Part shown: positions 42,439 through 51,817 of the stretch, one piece after another
Position numbering within the stretch: position 1 is the first letter of the stretch
Layout of the letters: each line of letters opens with the position of its first letter
Source: Aromatoleum petrolei
Lineage (GTDB): Bacteria > Pseudomonadota > Gammaproteobacteria > Burkholderiales > Rhodocyclaceae
Assembly (NCBI RefSeq): GCF_017894385.1
Contig: NZ_CP059560.1
Location: 434,001-498,000, forward strand
DNA length: 64,000 bases
Reading direction: 5' to 3'
Position numbers and translations under genes: made by a program
The notes under the pieces: generated by a model
The model's database searches: none
The model's input: the letters and a program-made list of their open reading frames with translations, nothing else
What the model was told of the DNA's origin: nothing

Positions 42439-43356
42439 TCAGCTCGAGCAAAGGGATTTGGAGGTGGCATTCAAGCTGCCACTCAAATGGATAAACAGGC
42501 GCTGCATCGGCGGTGACAGCTCTTCCCAGTCTCGAAAGCACAGGCAGAGTTGCCGGCACGCCCAATTGTCTGTCAGGGCTACGGTCCGGAAGCTGTGCCG
42601 CCGCCGGAGGCGGCCTGCGATGGATTGCGGCAGGATGCCCAAGCCGACACCGTGCGCCACCATCTCGCACAGCCCTTCAAAGGTCTTCATGCGGATTCGC
42701 AGCGCGAACGGATGGCCGGCGGTGCGAGCGTGGTAGTCGAGGTGGTCCTGTAGTGCATTCTCAGGGGTCAAACCGACAAAGGGTTCGTTGAGAACGTCCG
42801 CTAGATGAACCTGCCTGAATTGCGCGAGACGGTGCTCCTTCGGCACGATTAGAACCAAGTGGTCCTTTGCCGCCGGCAGCAATTTGACGTTTCCCGGCTC
42901 TACCGCATTGGAGACAATGCCGGCCTCGGCCAATCCGGCGGCAACGGCTCGGACGATTTCAGCACTGGTCCGCTCCTTCAGTTCGACATGCAGACGCGGA
43001 CGCTCCGCCAGCCATGGTGCGAGTCGTGATGGAAGAAACGTCGCCAGTGCCGCCGTATTGGCATAGAGATGAAGTGTGCCACGAGCGCCGGCGGCAAAGT
43101 CCCTTAATTCGCCCTTAAGTAGCGCCTGTTGGCGGAGTATCAGTCGCGCATGATGAGCGAGCGCTTCCCCGGCTTCCGTAGTGGCAATACCTCGGGGACG
43201 GCGTTCGAGAAGTGCCACGCCCGCATCGGCTTCGATGCTCCGCAGGCGTTCGCTGGCCGAAGCCAGCGCGAGGTTGGCACGCGCGGCACCCTGGGTGATG
43301 CTGCCGGCATCCACCACGCACAGGAACAGATGAAGGTCTGCAATATCGAGCCGCAT
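42439..43356 (-). CDS. LysR-family regulator
   Basis: 305 residues from the ATG at 43356. The HTH is MRLDIADLHLFLCVVDAGSITQGAARANLALASASERLRSIEADAGVALLERRPRG, followed by a LysR effector domain (LHLYANTAALATFLPSRLAPWLAERPRLHVELKE...). It is divergent from the TauE/SafE gene at a distance of about 90 bp, so it most likely controls that exporter or permease. The ligand is unknown, perhaps a sulfonate or small organic acid. Confidence 0.85.
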   Translation of the reverse strand: MRLDIADLHLFLCVVDAGSITQGAARANLALASASERLRSIEADAGVALLERRPRGIATTEAGEALAHHARLILRQQALLKGELRDFAAGARGTLHLYANTAALATFLPSRLAPWLAERPRLHVELKERTSAEIVRAVAAGLAEAGIVSNAVEPGNVKLLPAAKDHLVLIVPKEHRLAQFRQVHLADVLNEPFVGLTPENALQDHLDYHARTAGHPFALRIRMKTFEGLCEMVAHGVGLGILPQSIAGRLRRRHSFRTVALTDNWACRQLCLCFRDWEELSPPMQRLFIHLSGSLNATSKSLCSS

Positions 43357-43449
43357 GCTACGCCCCGTTTCCAGACTTCGGTTCATCCGAAGGCTAGAGC
43401 CATAAAACCGCATTGTGCCCAATACACCCATTGGATTCCAATGCAGCCC

Positions 43450-44196
43450 ATGAACGAATCCTCCTTTTTCCTCTCGTTGCTGACCTTCACCTTCCTTAGC
43501 GCCGGCGTAGTCAAAGGCGTTTCCGGCATGGGTCTGCCCACCGTGGCCATGGGATTGCTCGGTACTGTGATGCCGCCGGCTGAAGCTACTGCCATGTTGG
43601 TGATTCCCTCTTTCGTGACGAATGTCTGGCAATTACTCGCCGGCGCCGCGACCACGCGACTGATGCGCCGACTGTGGCCGATGATGTTGGGCATCGTGAT
43701 AGGTACCGTGGGCGGCACCACACTACTGGTGCGCGTCAATCCATTGTGGTCGGGACTCGGGCTGGGGAGTGCATTGATGGTGTATGCGGGGTACGCGTTG
43801 CTCTCGCCGGCCCTATCTGTGCCGCCCCATGTCGAGCGCTGGATATCGCCCATCATCGGACTCTTCACCGGCGCAATTTGCGGTGCCACTGGCGTTTTCA
43901 CGATACCCGCCGTCCCCTTCTTGCAGGCCCTACGGCTGGAGAGGGACGAACTGGTGCAGGCGCTGGGTCTATCCTTCACGGTTTCCACCGTGGCGCTGGC
44001 CATTGGGCTGGCGACGCATGGAGCATTCCGGCTCGAGCAACTCGGCCTGTCAGCCACTGCCATCGTTCCGGCGCTCGCGGGGATGTGGCTGGGACAAACA
44101 GTGCGTGTCCACATCAACCCCAAGTTATTTCGGCAATGTTTTCTGTTGTTCTTGGCGCTGCTGGGACTGGAACTCGCCTCGCGGCCTTTCCGCTAA
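43450..44196 (+). CDS. TauE/SafE-family membrane permease
   Basis: 248 residues from the ATG at 43450 (43441 also possible; neither has a strong ribosome site). About eight hydrophobic segments with the TauE pattern: LSLLTFTFLSAGVVKGVSGMGLPTVAMGLLG at the start and the internally repeated SPIIGLFTGAICGATGVFTIPAVPFLQALRL. Members export or import sulfite, sulfoacetate or other organic anions. The LysR gene is divergent. Confidence 0.85.
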   Translation: MNESSFFLSLLTFTFLSAGVVKGVSGMGLPTVAMGLLGTVMPPAEATAMLVIPSFVTNVWQLLAGAATTRLMRRLWPMMLGIVIGTVGGTTLLVRVNPLWSGLGLGSALMVYAGYALLSPALSVPPHVERWISPIIGLFTGAICGATGVFTIPAVPFLQALRLERDELVQALGLSFTVSTVALAIGLATHGAFRLEQLGLSATAIVPALAGMWLGQTVRVHINPKLFRQCFLLFLALLGLELASRPFR

Positions 44197-44684
44197 CTTC
44201 GGCGTCTGTCCTTCGTGCCGCCACCAAAGTAAGCGGCCGATATATTCGTGCCGGTTGTCCGCCCGCTTCCAGCCTGAATCGGGCGTTGCATGACGCTCTG
44301 TTAGAGGACTGAATGGACACCCCTGGCCGGGTCGGGTCAAGGCGGTGCTCAAGTTCGCCGCCGCAAACCGGCCACCCACGTACGGTCGAGTGAGGAAGAT
44401 TCCGAGCGGACCACGAACGGCTGGTTGTGGCCGGACGCGGTCCGTCACGGTTCGTCGGCCGACCGTCCGCACCGGCCCACGACTTGCCAATCGCCAGTCC
44501 TGCGGTGCTGCAGGGTTGTCCGCGGACGTGAGCGCCGGCACAATGCCTTCGACATTTCCTTACCTCTCTGTTCGCGCACTTCCCCGCGGCCTACCGCCGA
44601 CGGATCCGATGCAACCAGTTTCAACGGGCGCGAGGTTCGGTAGTAGCCCACCCCTGAACCATGCGCGCGGCACCGGGTCGGACT
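44197..44684. other. Intergenic region without a recognisable gene
   Basis: Between TauE/SafE and the 3' end of the RND operon. Several short frames occur on both strands, but none has a family match or a good ribosome site. Confidence 0.35.
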
Positions 44685-46151
44685 TCACCCTCCGGCGCTG
44701 CGGCCCCCCGCATTGCGTCCGACCAAGGCCGGACCGTAGGCGGACTCCCACCCGCCACCGAGGGCACGAACCAGCCCGACGGTCGCCTGGTAGCGGGCCG
44801 AGCGCACCTGCAGGGCCTCCCGCCGGTTGCGCAGCTCGCTGCGGCGGGCGTCGAGCAGTTCGAGTTGGCTCACGAGGCCGTTACGATAGCGCGCGTCCGA
44901 CAGGACCGTCGCGCGGCTTGCCGCCGTGACCGCGCGCGCCTGCGCCTCGCCCTGTTCCGCGAGGAGGCGCAACGCGGACAGCTGGTCCTCGACCTCCTTG
45001 AACGCGACGAGCACCTGTTCGCGGTAGCCGGCGAGCGCGGCATCGAGCTCCGCATTCGCGCTGCGCACACCCGCATCGCGCCGGCCACCGTCGAAGATCG
45101 GCAACGACAGCAATGCGCCGACGCCCCAAGCGCGGGCCGACCACTTGAAGAGTTCGCCCAGGTCCGTGGACGCGAAGCCCCCCGAACCGGTGAGCGCGAT
45201 GTCCGGGAACCACGCCGCCTGCGCGACGCCGACGCGCGCCTGCGCGGCGAGCATCGATTGCCGCGCGGCGTCGACGTCGGGCCGGCGCGTGAGCACCGTA
45301 CTCGGGACGCCTGCGGGTATCATCGGCAGCGCCGTGTTCCAGTCGCCGGCGTCGAGCCCGAAGCCGGACGCCACATCGCCGACCAGTACCGCGAGCGCGT
45401 GTTCGACTTCGGCACGGCGACGGTCGAGGGCGAGCGCGTCCGATTCGGTCGCTGCCAGTTCGGTGCGCACGCGCGCGACGTCCAGTTCGGCGATGTCGCC
45501 GGCCTCGAAGCGGCGTTCGGTCAGCGCCAGCGTGTCGCGGTAGGCACCGACGGTCTCGCGCACAAGCGCGCGTTCGGCGTCGAGCGCCCGCAGGGCGAGA
45601 TAGCTGCGCGCGGCGTCCGCCTGCACGACGAGGCGTGCGTTGCGCAGCAGGGCTTCGCGGCTGCCGGCGTCGAGCGACGCGGCGTTACTCGCCTGCGCGA
45701 GGCGGCCGAAGAGGTCGAGTTCCCACGAGAAGTTCGCGCCGGCACGGAAGAGGTTGCCGGCACCGCCCCCGGCGGGCGTGATCGCCCCGCCCTGCCGCGT
45801 CGCGTCCGCGCCGATACCGATCTGCGGCGCGCGCTGGGCGTCCGCCGCCTGCAGCAGCGCGCGGGACTGCGCCAGCCTTGCCGCGGCGATCTGGATGTTG
45901 TTGTTGCGCGCCAGCGCGCGTTCGACCAATCCATCGAGGACCGGATCGGAGAAGGTCTTCCACCATGCACCGTCGGCATGCGCTTCGGCCGGCCGGGCTT
46001 GGGTCCAGCGTCCGTCGCCTCCCTTGAAGGCCGCGGGGGCGCTGGGCAGCGCGGCAGGATCGATCGCGGGCGCCGTCGCGCAACCAGCCAGCACGAGGGC
46101 GGCGAGGAGCGGTGCGAACGCGATGCGCAGCGGTTGGGTCAGCAGTGTCAT
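44685..46151 (-). CDS. RND outer-membrane channel lipoprotein (OprM/NodT family)
   Basis: 488 residues from the ATG at 46151, with AAGGAG 7 bases upstream. The lipobox LVLAGCAT marks a lipoprotein. The two repeated OEP domains carry typical segments (WWKTFSDPVLDGLVERALARNNNIQIAAARLAQSRALL; LTRRPDVDAARQSMLAAQARVGVAQAAWFPDIALTGSGG; FKEVEDQLSALRLLAEQ). It forms the trimeric outer-membrane duct of the efflux system encoded upstream; the pump gene ends 10 bp before. Confidence 0.93.
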   Translation of the reverse strand: MTLLTQPLRIAFAPLLAALVLAGCATAPAIDPAALPSAPAAFKGGDGRWTQARPAEAHADGAWWKTFSDPVLDGLVERALARNNNIQIAAARLAQSRALLQAADAQRAPQIGIGADATRQGGAITPAGGGAGNLFRAGANFSWELDLFGRLAQASNAASLDAGSREALLRNARLVVQADAARSYLALRALDAERALVRETVGAYRDTLALTERRFEAGDIAELDVARVRTELAATESDALALDRRRAEVEHALAVLVGDVASGFGLDAGDWNTALPMIPAGVPSTVLTRRPDVDAARQSMLAAQARVGVAQAAWFPDIALTGSGGFASTDLGELFKWSARAWGVGALLSLPIFDGGRRDAGVRSANAELDAALAGYREQVLVAFKEVEDQLSALRLLAEQGEAQARAVTAASRATVLSDARYRNGLVSQLELLDARRSELRNRREALQVRSARYQATVGLVRALGGGWESAYGPALVGRNAGGRSAGG

Positions 46152-46161
46152 GTTCAACTCC

Positions 46162-49100
46162 TTATTCATGATGCGCACGCGGTGCGGCCAGCCCCGGCGC
46201 GGTTGCGGCGCCGCCGGTGACGGGTGAAGCGGCGAAGGCTTCGAGGTGCGGGATCTCGCCGTGCAGCTTCAGCGCGCGGTTGCCCGCGAGACGGCGCAGC
46301 AGCACGTAGAACACCGGCGTCAGGAACAGGCCGAAGGCCGTCACCCCGATCATCCCGGCGAACACCGCCACCCCCATCGCGCTGCGCATCTCGGCGCCGG
46401 CACCGGTGGAGAGCACCAGCGGCAGCACGCCCATCACGAAGGCCAGCGAGGTCATCAGGATCGGGCGCAGACGCAGGCGGCTCGCTTCGATCGCCGCCTG
46501 GATCGGCGTGCGTCCGGCGAATTCCAGCTCGCGGGCGAACTCGACGATCAGGATCGCGTTCTTCGCCGACAGCCCGACCAGCACGATCAGCCCGATCTGC
46601 GTGAAGACGTTGTTGTCCCCGCCGGAGAGCCACACCCCGGTCATCGCCGCGAGGATGCCCATCGGCACGATCAGGATGATCGCGAGCGGCAGCGTCAGGC
46701 TTTCGTACTGGGCCGCGAGCACCAGGAACACCAGCAGGATCGCGAGCGGGAACACCCACGCCGCCGAGTTGCCGGCGAGGATTTCCTGATAGGTCAGCTC
46801 GGTCCATTCGAAGCCGATGCCCGGCGGCAGCGTCTCGGCGGCGATGCGCTCGACCGCCGCCTTCGCCTGCCCCGACGAGTAGCCGGGCGCGGGCGCCCCG
46901 CTGATGTCGGCGGAGAGGAAGCCGTTGTAGCGCATCGCGCGTTCCGGGCCGAAGCTCGACTGGATGTTCATCAGCGACGACAGCGGCACCATCTCGCCCG
47001 TCTGCGAACGCACCTTCAGCAGCCCGACGTCCTCGGCACGGGCGCGGAACGGGGCGTCGGCCTGCACGCGCACCGAGTAGGTCCGGCCGAAGCGGTTGAA
47101 GTCGTTCACGTACAGGCTGCCGAGGTAGATCTGCATCGTGTCGAACACCTCGGTCACCGGGATGCCCAACTGGCGCGCGCGGGTGCGGTCGACGTCGGCG
47201 AAGAGCTGAGGCACGTTCACCTGGTAGCTGGAGAACAGCCCCGCGAGTTCGGGCGCCTTCGACGCCTTCGCGAGGAAGGCCTTGGTTGCCGCGTCGAGCG
47301 CCTCGTAGCCGAGCGAGGCGCGGTCTTCGAGCTGCAGCTTGAAGCCGCCGGTCGTCCCGAGCCCCTGCACCGGCGGCGGCGGGAACATCACGACGAAGGC
47401 GTCCTCGATGCCGGCGAACTTCTTGTTCAGCTCCATCGCGATCGCACCTGCGCTCAGCGCCTCGCCCTTGCGCTCGTCGAAGGGCTTCAACGGCGTGAAC
47501 ACGATTCCCGAGTTCGAGCTGTTGGTGAAGCCGTTGATCGACAGGCCGGGGAAGGCCACCGCGTGCTCGACGCCCGGCTGCTGCAGCGCGATCTCGCCCA
47601 TACGACGGATGACCTCTTCCGTGCGGTCGAGCGTGGCGCCGTCCGGCAGCTGCGCGAAGCCGATCAGGTACTGCTTGTCCTGCGCGGGCACGAAGCCGCC
47701 GGGCACCGCCTTGAAGAGCCCCGCCGTCAGGCCGATGAGCGCGAGATACACCGCCATCATCACCGCCTTGCGCCCGATCGCGCCGCGCACCCCGCCGCCG
47801 TAGGCGTCGGCGCCGCGGCGGAAAGTCCGGTTGAAGGCGGCGAAGAAGCGGCCGAAGACCTTGTCCATGCCGCGCGTCAGCGCGTCCTTCGGGGCGTCGT
47901 GACCCTTCAGCAGCAGCGCGGAGAGCGCCGGCGACAGCGTCAGCGAGTTGATCGCCGAGATCACCGTCGACATCGCGATCGTCAGCGCGAACTGCTTGTA
48001 GAACTGGCCCGATAGGCCGGTGATGAACGCGAGCGGGACGAACACGGCGATCAGCACCAGCGCGATCGCGATGATCGGGCCGGAGACTTCGCGCATCGCC
48101 CGGTAGGTCGCCTCGCGCGGCGTGAGGCCCGCCTCGATGTTGCGCTCGACGTTCTCGACGACGACGATCGCGTCATCGACGACGATGCCGATCGCGAGCA
48201 CCAGGCCGAAGAGCGAGAGCGCGTTGATCGAGAAGCCGAAGAGGTGCATCACCGCGAAGGTACCGACGATCGACACCGGCACCGCGAGCAGCGGGATGAT
48301 CGACGCGCGCCAAGTCTGCAAGAACAGGATCACGACGAGCACGACCAGCGCGACCGCTTCGAGCAGGGTCTTCACAACCGCTTCGATCGACGCGCGCACG
48401 AACTGGGTGGTGTCGTAGACGATCTCGTACTCGACGCCCTCGGGCATGTGCTGCTTCAGCTGCTGCATCGTCTCGCGCACGCGGTCGGAGATCTCGATCG
48501 CGTTCGAACCCGGCGCCTGGAACACCGGAATCGCGACGGCGTCCTTGTTGTCTAGCAGCGAGCGCAGCGCGTAGTCGGCGGCGCCCAGCTCGATGCGGCC
48601 GAGGTCGCGTAGACGCGTCACGGCACCATCCTCGTCGGTGCGCACGATGATGTCGCCGAACTCCTCCTCGCTCTGCAGGCGCCCGCGGGCGTTCACCGAG
48701 AGTTGCAGGTCGATGCCCTTGAGGCCCGGCGACGCGCCGATGACGCCGGCCGCGGCCTGCACGTTCTGCTCGCGGATCGCGCGCACGACGTCGCCCGCCG
48801 AGAGACCGCGCGCGGCGACCTTTTGCGGATCCAGCCAGATGCGCATCGAGTAGTCGCCGGAGCCGAAGAGCTGCACCTGGCCGACGCCGTCGATGCGGGC
48901 GAGGCGGTCCTTGACGTTGAGCAGCGCGTAGTTGCGCAGGTACGTCATGTCGTAGCGGCCGTTGGGCGACAGCAGGTGCACGACCATCGTCAGGTCGGGC
49001 GAACTCTTGACCGTCGTCACGCCCAGCCGGCGCACCTCCTCGGGCAGGCGCGGCTCGGCCTGGGCGACGCGGTTCTGCACGAGCTGCTGCGCCTTGTCGG

Positions 49101-49404
49101 GGTCGGTGCCGAGGCGGAAGGTGACGGTCAGCGTCATCAGGCCGTCGGTGGTCGCCTGGCTGCCCATGTAGAGCATGCCTTCGACGCCGTTGATCGACTC
49201 TTCGAGGGGGGTCGCGACCGTTTCGGCGATCACCTTGGGGTTCGCGCCGGGATACTGCGCGCGCACGACGATGGACGGCGGCACGACTTCGGGGTACTCG
49301 GACACCGGCAGCACGCGCAACGCGAGCAGGCCGGCGACGAGCATCAGCAGCGACAGCACGCCGGCGAAGATCGGGCGGTCGATGAAGAAGCGGGACAGAT
49401 TCAT
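46162..49404 (-). CDS. RND efflux pump inner-membrane transporter (HAE1, AcrB/MexB type)
   Basis: 1080 residues. The start MNLSRFFIDRPIFAGVLSLLMLVAGLLALRVLPVSEYPEVVPPSIVV is the HAE1 hallmark. The TM4 segment GLVLAIGIVVDDAIVVVENVERNI carries the two essential aspartates of the proton relay. Two periplasmic porter/docking halves and twelve membrane helices follow. It exports hydrophobic or amphiphilic compounds by proton antiport as a trimer with the adaptor (49430) and the channel (44685). Length is slightly above AcrB (1049). Gene order adaptor-pump-channel indicates one operon. Confidence 0.95.
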   Translation of the reverse strand: MNLSRFFIDRPIFAGVLSLLMLVAGLLALRVLPVSEYPEVVPPSIVVRAQYPGANPKVIAETVATPLEESINGVEGMLYMGSQATTDGLMTLTVTFRLGTDPDKAQQLVQNRVAQAEPRLPEEVRRLGVTTVKSSPDLTMVVHLLSPNGRYDMTYLRNYALLNVKDRLARIDGVGQVQLFGSGDYSMRIWLDPQKVAARGLSAGDVVRAIREQNVQAAAGVIGASPGLKGIDLQLSVNARGRLQSEEEFGDIIVRTDEDGAVTRLRDLGRIELGAADYALRSLLDNKDAVAIPVFQAPGSNAIEISDRVRETMQQLKQHMPEGVEYEIVYDTTQFVRASIEAVVKTLLEAVALVVLVVILFLQTWRASIIPLLAVPVSIVGTFAVMHLFGFSINALSLFGLVLAIGIVVDDAIVVVENVERNIEAGLTPREATYRAMREVSGPIIAIALVLIAVFVPLAFITGLSGQFYKQFALTIAMSTVISAINSLTLSPALSALLLKGHDAPKDALTRGMDKVFGRFFAAFNRTFRRGADAYGGGVRGAIGRKAVMMAVYLALIGLTAGLFKAVPGGFVPAQDKQYLIGFAQLPDGATLDRTEEVIRRMGEIALQQPGVEHAVAFPGLSINGFTNSSNSGIVFTPLKPFDERKGEALSAGAIAMELNKKFAGIEDAFVVMFPPPPVQGLGTTGGFKLQLEDRASLGYEALDAATKAFLAKASKAPELAGLFSSYQVNVPQLFADVDRTRARQLGIPVTEVFDTMQIYLGSLYVNDFNRFGRTYSVRVQADAPFRARAEDVGLLKVRSQTGEMVPLSSLMNIQSSFGPERAMRYNGFLSADISGAPAPGYSSGQAKAAVERIAAETLPPGIGFEWTELTYQEILAGNSAAWVFPLAILLVFLVLAAQYESLTLPLAIILIVPMGILAAMTGVWLSGGDNNVFTQIGLIVLVGLSAKNAILIVEFARELEFAGRTPIQAAIEASRLRLRPILMTSLAFVMGVLPLVLSTGAGAEMRSAMGVAVFAGMIGVTAFGLFLTPVFYVLLRRLAGNRALKLHGEIPHLEAFAASPVTGGAATAPGLAAPRAHHE

Positions 49405-49429
49405 GATGGTGCTCCGGACTACGGATCAA

Positions 49430-50677
49430 TCAGGATTGCGGCGAACCGGCCGCATCCGCGGCACGGGCCCTGCTGTCGCTGTGGGCCTGCATGCGGCCGT
49501 CCATCGCCACCGCCTGCGGCGCGACGAGCGAACCCGGCCGCACGCGCTGCAGGCCATTCACGACGATGCGCTCGCCCGCCTGCAGCCCGGCACTGACGAT
49601 GCGCAGCCCGTCGGCCGTGCCGCCCAGCGTGACTTCGCGGTACGCGGTCTTGTTGTCGGCATCGACGACCAGCACGAACCTGCGGCTCTGGTCGGTGCCG
49701 ATCGCGCGCTCGTCGATCAGCACGACCGACGCAGCCTTCGGGCGTCCCATCCGCAGCTTCGCGAACTGCCCCGCCATCAGGCTCTCGTCGGCGTTGTCGA
49801 ACACGGCGCGCACGCGCACCGTCCCGCTGCGGGCGTCGACCTGGTTATCGACCAGTTGCAGATGGCCCGCGTAGGCCCGATCCTGGCTTATCGTCGTCGC
49901 CATCTGCACCGGGATACTTTCGATGCGCGCCGCCTCGCCGTGGGCCTCGCGCAGCGCCTGCAGCGCACGGGCGACGACCTCCTCATCGGCATCGAAGCTC
50001 GCATAGATCGGATTCACGGACACCAGCGTCGTCAGCACCGGCGCACCGGGGCCGGCCGCGACGAGGTTGCCGACGGTGACGTCGAGCCGTCCGACGCGCC
50101 CCGACACCGGCGCCCTCACCTGCGTGTAGCCGAGGTTCAGGCGCGCCGACTGCAGCGCGGCCTGCGCAGCGCGCAGATCGGCATCCGCGGCGCGGCGCGC
50201 ATTCACGCGTTCCTCGAACTCGCGCTCGGCGATCGCGCGCTGCTCCCACAGGCGCTGCGCGCGTTCGTGTTCGCTCGTCGTGAAAGCCGCCCGCGCCTGC
50301 GCGGCCGCGACCTGGGCCGCGGCGCGATCCACCTCCGCCGCGTAGGGTGCGGGGTCGATCGTGACCAGCAGGTCCCCCGCCTTCACGAGCCCGCCTTCGC
50401 GGAAATGCACCGCCTGCACGGTGCCGGCGACGCGCGAGCGGATATCGACGCGCTCGACCGCTTCGAGGCGACCGGAGAACTCGTCCCAGGTCGCGACTTC
50501 GCGCTGCTCGACGGTCGCGACGGACACCGGCGTCGCGGACGGGGCACCCGCACTCGGGTTCGCTTCGACCGGCGCCGGGCGCAGGCCGAGGACGGCAGCG
50601 GAAATGGCGGTGAGGGTTGTGACGGCCAAGCCGGCGGTCCACAGCCGGCGGTGCTTGGAATGGCTCTCTGGGGACAT
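49430..50677 (-). CDS. RND periplasmic adaptor (membrane fusion protein)
   Basis: 415 residues from the ATG at 50677, chosen for AAAGGAG upstream. A membrane-anchor helix (TAGLAVTTLTAISAAVLGLRP) is followed by the lipoyl half GRLEAVERVDIRSRVAGTVQAVHFREGGLVKAGDLLVTID, an alpha-hairpin (residues about 100-165), the second lipoyl half LNLGYTQVRAPVSGRVGRLDVTVGNLV, and beta-barrel and membrane-proximal domains. It bridges pump and channel. No TetR gene adjoins it; the nearest regulator is the LysR gene at 51818. Confidence 0.94.
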   Translation of the reverse strand: MSPESHSKHRRLWTAGLAVTTLTAISAAVLGLRPAPVEANPSAGAPSATPVSVATVEQREVATWDEFSGRLEAVERVDIRSRVAGTVQAVHFREGGLVKAGDLLVTIDPAPYAAEVDRAAAQVAAAQARAAFTTSEHERAQRLWEQRAIAEREFEERVNARRAADADLRAAQAALQSARLNLGYTQVRAPVSGRVGRLDVTVGNLVAAGPGAPVLTTLVSVNPIYASFDADEEVVARALQALREAHGEAARIESIPVQMATTISQDRAYAGHLQLVDNQVDARSGTVRVRAVFDNADESLMAGQFAKLRMGRPKAASVVLIDERAIGTDQSRRFVLVVDADNKTAYREVTLGGTADGLRIVSAGLQAGERIVVNGLQRVRPGSLVAPQAVAMDGRMQAHSDSRARAADAAGSPQS

Positions 50678-50800
50678 GGCAAACTCCTTTATTGCTTTGT
50701 TGATGTGTTCTGAGCTGCGGTTGCAGTATTGGGGAACGCGAGGCATCCTAAAGTCCGTAGTTAGGTACGGAGTCAACCCCTTTTTTGAGCGAAAATTCGT

Positions 50801-51661
50801 TCAGGCGAGATCGACGGATTCCCGCCTGCCCGCCCTCACGAGGAAGGTCGCGAAGCGGGTGCCCAGCTCCTCCTCCCACGGCCTTCCGAGGCTCGCAGGT
50901 TCCTGCAGGACGGCAGGCCAACCGGTGGGCGCCGGCAACACGAACTCGGATACCGGCACGTCGGCCTCCCCCAGCCTGTGCACATAGGCGAGCGTCTCGT
51001 CGCGGAGCGGATCGTCGTCCGCGGTGATCAGCAGCGCCGGGGCGAGCCCCGCCAGGCGCGTCGAGCGACCGGGTGTCGCATACGGGTGCTCGGCGGCGGC
51101 AGGCCCGCGCAGGTATCCGCACCACCCTCTCGCCAACGGGCAAGCGGCCGGCCCCTGATCGCTGCGGCGAACCGATGCGGTGCCGAGGCAGGGATCGAGC
51201 ATCGGCGAGAGCAGGATCTGGCCGGCAAGCCGGGGCGCCAGACGATCGCGCGCCATCAGCGCCGCGGCGGCGGCGAGATTGCCGCCCGCCTCCTCGCCGG
51301 CGACGAACAGTGCTGCCCCCTGCCCCGCGAGCCGGGCGCGCCTGCGCCACGCCCACTGCAGCGCGGCGTAGGCGGCATCGACCGCTGCCGGAAACGGATC
51401 AGCCGGCGCCAGCGGGTAATCGACCGACACCACGACCGCCCCCGCATCGGCCAGCAGACGGGCGACGGTCGCGCCGCTGTCGAGCGAACCGGAAACGAAG
51501 GCACCGCCGTGGAAATGCACGACCAGCGCGGCCCCGGCACGACGTTTCCCATAGACACGCACTCCCAGCGGGCGCGGAAGGCCGACGTCGATGCTGCAGT
51601 CTTCCGTGGCCGGAAGCTGGTTCGGGTTGGCAAGGCAGCAGGATTGCAGAAAGCGGAACAT
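50801..51661 (-). CDS. Alpha/beta hydrolase-fold protein (HSL-like) without catalytic serine
   Basis: 286 residues. The oxyanion-hole motif VVHFHGGAFVSGS and the Asp-bearing LITADDDPLRDE place it in the hormone-sensitive lipase group. The nucleophile elbow, normally GDSAGGN, reads GEEAGGN, so the serine is replaced by glutamate, and the usual C-terminal His region reads PAPTGWP. Normal esterase chemistry is therefore unlikely; a ligand-binding or altered role is possible. It is divergent from the LysR gene at 51818 and lies upstream of the RND operon in the same direction. Confidence 0.8.
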   Translation of the reverse strand: MFRFLQSCCLANPNQLPATEDCSIDVGLPRPLGVRVYGKRRAGAALVVHFHGGAFVSGSLDSGATVARLLADAGAVVVSVDYPLAPADPFPAAVDAAYAALQWAWRRRARLAGQGAALFVAGEEAGGNLAAAAALMARDRLAPRLAGQILLSPMLDPCLGTASVRRSDQGPAACPLARGWCGYLRGPAAAEHPYATPGRSTRLAGLAPALLITADDDPLRDETLAYVHRLGEADVPVSEFVLPAPTGWPAVLQEPASLGRPWEEELGTRFATFLVRAGRRESVDLA

Positions 51662-51752
51662 GGTCGTTGGGACCTACAGTAGGCGCCGACAGCGCTGATG
51701 GGCTGAACGATAGTTCCCACACTTCAATGAATAAATAATCGATTCGTAGCTT

Positions 51753-51778
51753 CTTTATTTCCTTTGGTGAATAATCGC
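51753..51778 (+). promoter_or_regulatory. 26-bp motif upstream of lysR, copy 1
   Basis: CTTTATTTCC-TTTG-GTGAATAATCGC, repeated with two mismatches at 53111-53136. It sits between the divergent hydrolase and lysR genes, 40 bp before the lysR start, and contains an imperfect TTATT..AATAA dyad. It is a likely binding site for the adjacent LysR protein. Confidence 0.5.
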
Positions 51779-51817
51779 GCTGCAGCAATCGCGTCTGACG
51801 GACCGGAGGAGAAGCGA

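Noticed and set aside
46246..48015. Plus-strand open frame of about 590 codons inside the RND pump gene
   Set aside because: His/Arg/Gln-rich antisense shadow of the pump gene.
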